Shown one piece after another: positions 5,873 through 10,022 of a stretch of 10,022 nt of DNA. Position 1 is the stretch's first letter. Every line of letters begins with the position of its first letter. The notes beneath the pieces were generated by a model. That model worked only from the letters and a program-made list of their open reading frames with translations. It ran no database searches and was not told the origin of the DNA. The DNA comes from an uncultured bacterium. Lineage in GTDB: Bacteria > Desulfobacterota > Desulfobulbia > Desulfobulbales > Desulfobulbaceae. The translations under genes were made by a program, and so were the position numbers. The stretch covers positions 1 through 10,022 of the forward strand of contig CAIMMA010000117.1 of the NCBI GenBank assembly GCA_903842475.1, given 5' to 3'.

Positions 5873-5921
5873 CCCATGGCTGCGGATTTTTTTTTTTACG
5901 GAACGTTCGTTCGAAGAGCGG

Positions 5922-6416
5922 TCAGGCCTCTCTTTTCCCGGCAGTGTGAACGAGAAAAAGGTTCCAGGGTTCCGAGGTGTTGAGAATCGAGGCGCCGATG
6001 GTTTTGCCATCCCATCCGGTTGTTTCCCATTCAGGTTGGATGTGCAGTATCGGTATACCCGGATTATCGGTCGAATACACCGTCAGTTGTCTGGCGCTGC
6101 GGTAAAGTTGTTCCGGGAGATTGCGCAGGCAAATACCGCAGAGGGAGATGTTGTCGATCAGGGCGGTCGCAAAAAGACAGCCGTCGGTAACCTGGATCGT
6201 GGTTTCGGTCAGGTTGATACGGGGATGTCGGCGTTTGTCGGCTGCTGTCGGGTGCTGCTTGCCGCTGCATTTTTCATGGTCGGTCTGGCTGCGATGCTCA
6301 AGCGCAACCGGCACCGCAGGGCGTGACAGCAGCCTTCTGAAGGTCCCCAGCAGCTTTTGCAAGGGCTGCATCGGGAAGCGGCGGCGCGATGCATCGGTGG
6401 TTGGAGGTGTCGTCAT
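5922..6416 (-). CDS. PilZ-domain protein
   Basis: A 164-residue protein with a C-terminal PilZ domain, the c-di-GMP receptor fold. RRHPR at 62-66 fits the RxxxR motif that wraps the ligand. DNISLCG at 88-94 fits the (D/N)xSxxG motif of the beta-barrel. Both are intact, so ligand binding is plausible. Residues 1-60 are basic and Pro/Ser-rich without a recognisable domain or signal peptide. Residues 95-155 complete the barrel. The ATG at 6416 is preferred: an AGGG lies a few bases upstream and a promoter sits about 70 bases upstream. A GTG at 6458 would add 14 residues without a ribosome-binding site. It lies 176 bases after hisHF on the same strand but has its own promoter, so it is probably a separate unit. 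The controlled output (motility, exopolysaccharide or other) cannot be told from the context. Just after the stop lies an A11 tract (minus strand). Confidence 0.8.
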   Translation of the reverse strand: MTTPPTTDASRRRFPMQPLQKLLGTFRRLLSRPAVPVALEHRSQTDHEKCSGKQHPTAADKRRHPRINLTETTIQVTDGCLFATALIDNISLCGICLRNLPEQLYRSARQLTVYSTDNPGIPILHIQPEWETTGWDGKTIGASILNTSEPWNLFLVHTAGKREA

Positions 6417-6483
6417 GGCATGCCCTGTTCGAGATAAAGGATTTGCGGCGAAGGTCACGAATGAATTTCAACGACATACCCTT

Positions 6484-6511
6484 AGTATAGAGCATGCAAT
6501 GGTGAACGCAA
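6484..6511 (-). promoter_or_regulatory. Probable sigma-70 promoter for the PilZ gene
   Basis: On the minus strand TATACT (6489-6484) has TTGCGT (6511-6506) 16 bases upstream. The -10 matches consensus at five of six positions and the -35 keeps TTG. Transcription would start near 6477, about 60 bases before the ATG at 6416. Confidence 0.5.
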
Positions 6512-6592
6512 AGAAAAGATTAGCTTGCGTCGTTCATCGGTTGACCCATGGCGGCCGTTTTCCTGGGGCAACGGCCCGGTTATCGACCGCTT

Positions 6593-8167
6593 TCAGGCCG
6601 GGCGGATTTCGACTTTGTCTTGCAGATAGGCTTTCACCGTACCGATGGGGATCTCCTTGCGGTGAAAGATGCCGGCTGCCAGGGCTGCTTCCGCTTTGGT
6701 CCGGGTGAACACTTCGAGGAAATGTTCGCTGCTGCCGGCCCCGCTGGAGGCAATCACCGGGATGGTGACCGCCGAGCGGACCGCATTGATCAGCTCCAGG
6801 TCAAAACCTGAGTTGGTACCGTCCCGATCGATGCAGTTGAGCAGAATTTCCCCGGCTCCCAGTTGCTCGCAGATCCGGGCCAGGGTGATGGCGTCCAGTT
6901 CGCGGCCTTCGCGGCCACCCTTGATGGTGCACTGGTACCAGCAATATTGTTCGCCGTCCGGGCCGGGAAGGGTGGTCTCGATCACCTGGTGCGCCACCGC
7001 CGCCGGGTTTTTGACATACACCCGGCGTGGGTCGATGGAGATGACCACTGCCTGGTTGCCGTAGACCCGGGCAATCTGCTCAATCGAGCTGAGCCCGGTG
7101 GCCTTGCCGGTTTTGAGGACTTCCTCGACAATCAGCACCGCGTCCGAACCGATGGACACCTTGTCGGCGCCGGAACGAAAATATTGCGAGGCCACCTCCA
7201 GGGCGCTGTAATAGCGGCCGTCCCGGTCGGTGAAATCGCGGATGCCGCCGCCGATGGTCAAGGGGACAAAGACATTTTTCGAGGTCTCCTGAAGGACAGC
7301 GAGCATGGGCATGTCCTGGAGGGGAAAGTCGCGGAAGCCGGTGATATTGAGGAAGGTGATCTCATCAGCCCCTTGGTCGTAGTACTCCTTGGCCAGTTCC
7401 ACCGGCTTGCCCAGGTTGCGGACGGTGCCTTCCTCGCGGACATCGTACTGGTCCCCCTTGGTGACCACCAGGTCGCCGCGGTCGTTGGCGCGCACGTCCA
7501 GGCAGGCGATGATCCGCTTGGCCAGGATTGTGGTCCGCGGGCAGGCAACGGGACGGATGGCCTCGCGGTCGGCGGCGAGGAAGTTTTCCAGAACTTGCAG
7601 GCCCGCCCGGCCGCTCTTTTCCGGATGGAACTGGGTGGCCACCATCGTACCTTTCTGGATGGCGCTGACGAATTCGTAGCCGTAATCGGTGGTGGTCAGG
7701 ACGTCCGCATCCGTTGTTGGCGACACATGGTAGGAATGGACGAAGTAGAATTTTTCATCGCCCCGCAGTCCCCTGAAGAGCGGCGAGGCCTGATGGACCT
7801 TGACCCCGTTCCAGCCGATGTGCGGGATGGCCAGTTCGGTGGTGAACCGCTGCACCCGCCCGGGGAGGATGGCCAGCCCCGGTTCTTCCGGAGCTTCCTC
7901 GCTTGACTCGAACAGAGCCTGGAGGGCGACGCAGATACCGAAGAAGGGCTTGCCCGAGTGCAGGTAGCGGATCAAGGGCTCCCGCAATTGTTTTTGCCGC
8001 AGGGTGTGCATCAGGGCGCCGAAGTTGCCGACTCCGGGGAAAACCAGGCGATCGGCCCGGTCAATGTCCGCGCCGGTGTTGACCAGTTTGACGGTTTCGC
8101 CGAGGCGTTCGATGGCGTTGATAACCGAACGGACATTGCCGGCGCCGTAATCAAGGAGAGTAATCAT
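6593..8167 (-). CDS. hisHF: Bifunctional imidazole glycerol phosphate synthase (HisH-HisF fusion)
   Basis: A 524-residue single chain that makes imidazole glycerol phosphate and AICAR from PRFAR and glutamine in histidine synthesis. Residues 1-200 are the class I glutamine amidotransferase (HisH): start MITLLDYGAGNVRSV, PGVGNFG (44-50), nucleophile Cys79 in FFGIC, and His181/Glu183 in QFHPEKSG. Residues 214-524 are the HisF (beta-alpha)8 cyclase, with catalytic Asp224 in ACLDVR and Asp379 in SIDP. The HisF half is not like the roughly 255-residue bacterial HisF. It has the insertions and wording of plant/yeast HIS7, e.g. KGDQYDVRE (237-245), LNITGFRDFP (273-282), GGIRDFTDRDGRYYSALEV (307-325), ASSGAGSSEHF (473-483) and AAGIFHRKE (497-505). 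Residue 81 in the nucleophile elbow (GICVALQ) is Ala where Gly is usual. The ATG at 8167 starts the conserved N-terminus; the ribosome-binding site is weak. No other his gene is visible nearby. Confidence 0.96.
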   Translation of the reverse strand: MITLLDYGAGNVRSVINAIERLGETVKLVNTGADIDRADRLVFPGVGNFGALMHTLRQKQLREPLIRYLHSGKPFFGICVALQALFESSEEAPEEPGLAILPGRVQRFTTELAIPHIGWNGVKVHQASPLFRGLRGDEKFYFVHSYHVSPTTDADVLTTTDYGYEFVSAIQKGTMVATQFHPEKSGRAGLQVLENFLAADREAIRPVACPRTTILAKRIIACLDVRANDRGDLVVTKGDQYDVREEGTVRNLGKPVELAKEYYDQGADEITFLNITGFRDFPLQDMPMLAVLQETSKNVFVPLTIGGGIRDFTDRDGRYYSALEVASQYFRSGADKVSIGSDAVLIVEEVLKTGKATGLSSIEQIARVYGNQAVVISIDPRRVYVKNPAAVAHQVIETTLPGPDGEQYCWYQCTIKGGREGRELDAITLARICEQLGAGEILLNCIDRDGTNSGFDLELINAVRSAVTIPVIASSGAGSSEHFLEVFTRTKAEAALAAGIFHRKEIPIGTVKAYLQDKVEIRPA

Positions 8168-8233
8168 GGTTTTTTCTGCTCAGGTGCTTGCAAGGAAGGA
8201 AGAGAAACAGTACAAGGTCAGGCGTGCCGAGGT

Positions 8234-8253
8234 AAACGGTTCAACTGCCGTTT
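8234..8253. promoter_or_regulatory. Dyad between the divergent hisHF and nucleotidyltransferase genes
   Basis: AAACGG (8234-8239) and CCGTTT (8248-8253) form a perfect 6+6 inverted repeat with an 8-base centre in the 191-base divergent intergenic region. Its size fits a dimeric repressor operator. No clear promoter could be placed on either side; TTGTCA at 8282-8287 is a possible -35 for the plus strand but its -10 is poor. Confidence 0.3.
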
Positions 8254-8358
8254 GTTCCCCGCGCTTGCCCGATGGGTATGATTGTCAAAATCCGCTGGGA
8301 AAAGTGTTTTGTAGAGCAGTTTCCGATTCAAGTCAAGATCAATTCCATAGACACTGAT

Positions 8359-9261
8359 ATGCAGGCTATCCTTCTTGCCGCCGGTCACGGGACCCGTTTA
8401 CGGCCCTATACCAATATCCGGCCCAAACCCTTGTTTCCGGTATGCAACCGGCCGCTGCTCCATCGGCTGCTGGCGCAGCTGCGGGCCTGCGACTGCTCGC
8501 CCATTCTGGTCAACTGCCATCATCTGGCCGAGCAGATCCAAACGGCATTGGCCGCGTGGCCCGAACTGCTGATACAGGTTGAACCCGAGATTCTCGGCAC
8601 CGGCGGCAGTCTCCGCCAGGCGTTGAATCGGCTGGATAATGATCCGGTGCTGGTGGTCAACGGCGATCTCTATCACGATATCGATCTGGAGCAGGTGTAT
8701 CACCGGCACCTGCGCTCCAAAAATGATGTCACCCTGGCGCTCCACGATTATCCCCGGTTCAACAATGTCGGCGTCGAGGGGGATCGGGTTCGAAATTTCG
8801 GCGCACGGGAAGGTGCACGGCTGGCCTTCACCGGCATCCAGGTGGTGGACCCAGAGGTGATCGAGCTGATTCCGGCAACCGGATTTCATCACATTATCGA
8901 TCTTTATCAAGAACTTGCGGTTCAGGACCGGGTGGGTTCCTGCCGGGTGGATGGCGCGCTGTGGCGGGATATCGGTACCCCGGCTGACTATCTCCAACTC
9001 CACGGCGAACTGCTTGCCGGCAACCAGGATTCGGGTGGATGGCTGGTCGATCCCGCAGCCCGGGTCGGCGCCGGGGTGGTGCTCGAGGGCTGGGGCTGCA
9101 TCGGCCCGGGAGCGGTGATCGGGAACGGGGCGCGGCTTTGCCGCACCGTGGTCTGGGACGGGGCCGAGGTCGCCGCCAACAGCACCTGGGTCGACGCCAT
9201 TGTCACCGGCAATCCGGATATCGACCAGGCGGCCCGCCAATCCGGGGCACCCTGTCCATGA
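8359..9261 (+). CDS. Sugar-1-phosphate nucleotidyltransferase, MurU-like with hexapeptide tail
   Basis: A 300-residue cytoplasmic enzyme expected to join a sugar 1-phosphate to an NTP. Residues 1-215 form the Rossmann-like transferase: nucleotide loop LAAGHGTRLRP (6-16), catalytic-region Lys23 in RPKPLFPV, GTGGSL (80-85), metal-binding Asp103 in VVNGD (99-103) and WRDIGTP (202-208). LVVNGDLYHDIDL and the final WRDIGTP resemble MurU, the MurNAc-1-phosphate uridylyltransferase. Residues about 229-282 add short hexapeptide-type turns (VDPAARVGAGV, IGPGAVIGNGA), a partial left-handed beta-helix that the roughly 225-residue Pseudomonas MurU lacks. The ATG at 8359 is chosen because the nucleotide-binding strand begins at residue 2. 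The frame is open back to 8272, but no start there has a ribosome-binding site; nor is there a strong one at 8359. Its stop overlaps the next gene's start (ATGA), so the two are translationally coupled. Mannose-1-P guanylyltransferase or a heptose enzyme are alternatives. Confidence 0.88.
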   Translation: MQAILLAAGHGTRLRPYTNIRPKPLFPVCNRPLLHRLLAQLRACDCSPILVNCHHLAEQIQTALAAWPELLIQVEPEILGTGGSLRQALNRLDNDPVLVVNGDLYHDIDLEQVYHRHLRSKNDVTLALHDYPRFNNVGVEGDRVRNFGAREGARLAFTGIQVVDPEVIELIPATGFHHIIDLYQELAVQDRVGSCRVDGALWRDIGTPADYLQLHGELLAGNQDSGGWLVDPAARVGAGVVLEGWGCIGPGAVIGNGARLCRTVVWDGAEVAANSTWVDAIVTGNPDIDQAARQSGAPCP

Positions 9262-10022
9262 ACACCGCCACCTTAATTACCGCTGCCGGGCAGCTGCTCG
9301 GGGAACCCGAAAAATCCTGGAACCCGGACTCGGTGCAGGTCGCCGTGCTGGTGCCGGATGGCTCCTCCCGCCGTTTTTTTCAACTGCGAACTTCGGGGCG
9401 GACGGCGCTGATTGCCATCCTGCCGCCGGAAAACGATGCGGCGGGCCAGGCCGAAGCCCGCGCCTGCTACCATATCGGTCGCCACCTCCAGCGCTCTCGC
9501 GCCCCGGTCCCCGCGATCCATGGGTATGATCCGGCCACCGGCCTGGTGCTCTGCGAGGACCTGGGCGATCAGCGCCTCTATGACCAGGTGGTCGCAGGGC
9601 AGGGCGGCGCAGCGACCCTGGCCCTGTACGAGCAGACCGTGCGCGCCCTGGCCCGGATGCAGGTGCAGGCCGCCGAGGGGTTCGATCCCGCTTGGTGCTG
9701 GGACACGCCCCGCTACGACCGCGCTTTGATGCGCGAGCGCGAGTCCGGTTATTTTCTTCGGGCCTGCTGTGTCGACTGGCTCGAGCTGGATTTTGACCAG
9801 CTTGCGGTGGCGAACGATTGCGACCAACTGGCCGAGGCGGCGGCCCAGGCCCCGGCCGGGTTTTTCCTGCACCGCGATTTCCAGTGCCGCAACCTTATGG
9901 TGCAAGGCCAAGCCGTCCGCTTCATCGATTTTCAGGGCGGCCGGCTCGGCCCCCTGGCCTATGACCTGGCCTCCCTGCTGCTTGATCCCTATGCCGCGCT
10001 GCCATTTTCAATACAGGACCAC
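9258..10022 (+). CDS. APH-fold phosphotransferase, AmgK-like sugar kinase (3' end outside window)
   Basis: The first 255 residues of an aminoglycoside-phosphotransferase-fold kinase. Visible are a nucleotide-loop segment GSSRRFFQL (35-43), the hinge-region LVLCEDLGDQRLYD (96-109), the catalytic loop HRDFQCRNLM (205-214) with base Asp207 and Asn212, and the metal-binding DFQ (224-226) followed by GPLAYDLASLL. HRDxxxRNLM...DFQ...GPxxYD is the wording of AmgK, the anomeric MurNAc/GlcNAc kinase, rather than of drug-modifying enzymes. The ATG at 9258 overlaps the stop of the upstream nucleotidyltransferase in ATGA, without its own strong ribosome-binding site. In Pseudomonas AmgK makes MurNAc-1-phosphate, which MurU turns into UDP-MurNAc, a bypass of the fosfomycin target. 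The same two activities adjacent here point to peptidoglycan recycling, in the reverse gene order. Specificity is not provable from the sequence. Some 80-100 further residues are expected beyond the window. Confidence 0.88.
   Translation, partial: MNTATLITAAGQLLGEPEKSWNPDSVQVAVLVPDGSSRRFFQLRTSGRTALIAILPPENDAAGQAEARACYHIGRHLQRSRAPVPAIHGYDPATGLVLCEDLGDQRLYDQVVAGQGGAATLALYEQTVRALARMQVQAAEGFDPAWCWDTPRYDRALMRERESGYFLRACCVDWLELDFDQLAVANDCDQLAEAAAQAPAGFFLHRDFQCRNLMVQGQAVRFIDFQGGRLGPLAYDLASLLLDPYAALPFSIQDH

Noticed and set aside
5863..5897. Plus-strand terminator ending in T11
   Set aside because: The nearest hairpin (GGGT/ACCC) is short and separated from the T-run by more than ten bases.
5856..6326. 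Plus-strand 156-codon frame
   Set aside because: It is opposite the PilZ gene, whose RxxxR and (D/N)xSxxG motifs are intact.
6541..6592. Terminator after hisHF
   Set aside because: GCCGTT/AACGGC can form a 6-bp stem, but no T-run follows on the minus strand.
6863..7906. Plus-strand open frame of 347 codons
   Set aside because: It is antisense to the well-supported hisHF gene; its composition mirrors the true frame.
8398..9240. Minus-strand open frame of 280 codons
   Set aside because: It is antisense to the nucleotidyltransferase, which has all catalytic motifs.
1..10022. Mobile elements, CRISPR arrays, tRNA or rRNA genes
   Set aside because: No transposase motif, terminal repeats, spaced direct repeats or tRNA/rRNA-like sequence was seen.

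Overview
The window looks like a chromosomal segment from a Gram-negative, moderately GC-rich bacterium. A sulfate-reducer-type lineage (Desulfobacterota, Desulfobulbales-like) is my best guess. It rests on the style of the proteins, especially a fused eukaryote-type HisH-HisF, a fused chorismate mutase-prephenate dehydratase, and an AmgK/MurU-like pair. No rRNA or other phylogenetic marker is present, so this is inference. I see no mobile element, CRISPR array, tRNA or rRNA.

Layout. Positions 1-2354 (minus strand) hold pheA followed 51 bases later by an ABC-F ATPase of the Uup type, which runs off the left edge. An extended -10 promoter and a leader with competing inverted repeats lie upstream of pheA. 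Positions 2762-5316 (plus strand) hold four small or medium genes for RNA handling: a single-RRM RNA-binding protein, a RhlE-type DEAD-box helicase, a CspA-type cold-shock protein and a 68-residue highly charged protein of unknown function. Each of the first three genes has a long, hairpin-containing leader, as is usual for cold-induced RNA chaperones. Positions 5317-5921 are gene-poor and AT-richer, with C9 and T11 homopolymers and one doubtful ORF.

Positions 5922-8167 (minus strand) hold a PilZ-domain protein with its own promoter and a 524-residue bifunctional imidazole glycerol phosphate synthase (HisH-HisF fusion). The fusion stands alone, outside any visible his operon. Divergent from it, 8359-10022 (plus strand) holds a sugar-1-phosphate nucleotidyltransferase whose stop overlaps the start of an APH-fold sugar kinase (ATGA). 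The kinase runs off the right edge. This pair resembles the MurU/AmgK peptidoglycan-recycling module.

Functionally the window mixes amino-acid biosynthesis (Phe, His), an RNA-remodelling/cold-adaptation cluster, probable c-di-GMP signalling and probable cell-wall sugar salvage. I found no clearly new biological system. The points most worth a second look are the plant/fungal-like HisHF fusion, the mutually exclusive hairpins before pheA, the clustering of RNA-chaperone genes with structured leaders, and the hexapeptide-repeat extension on the MurU-like enzyme.
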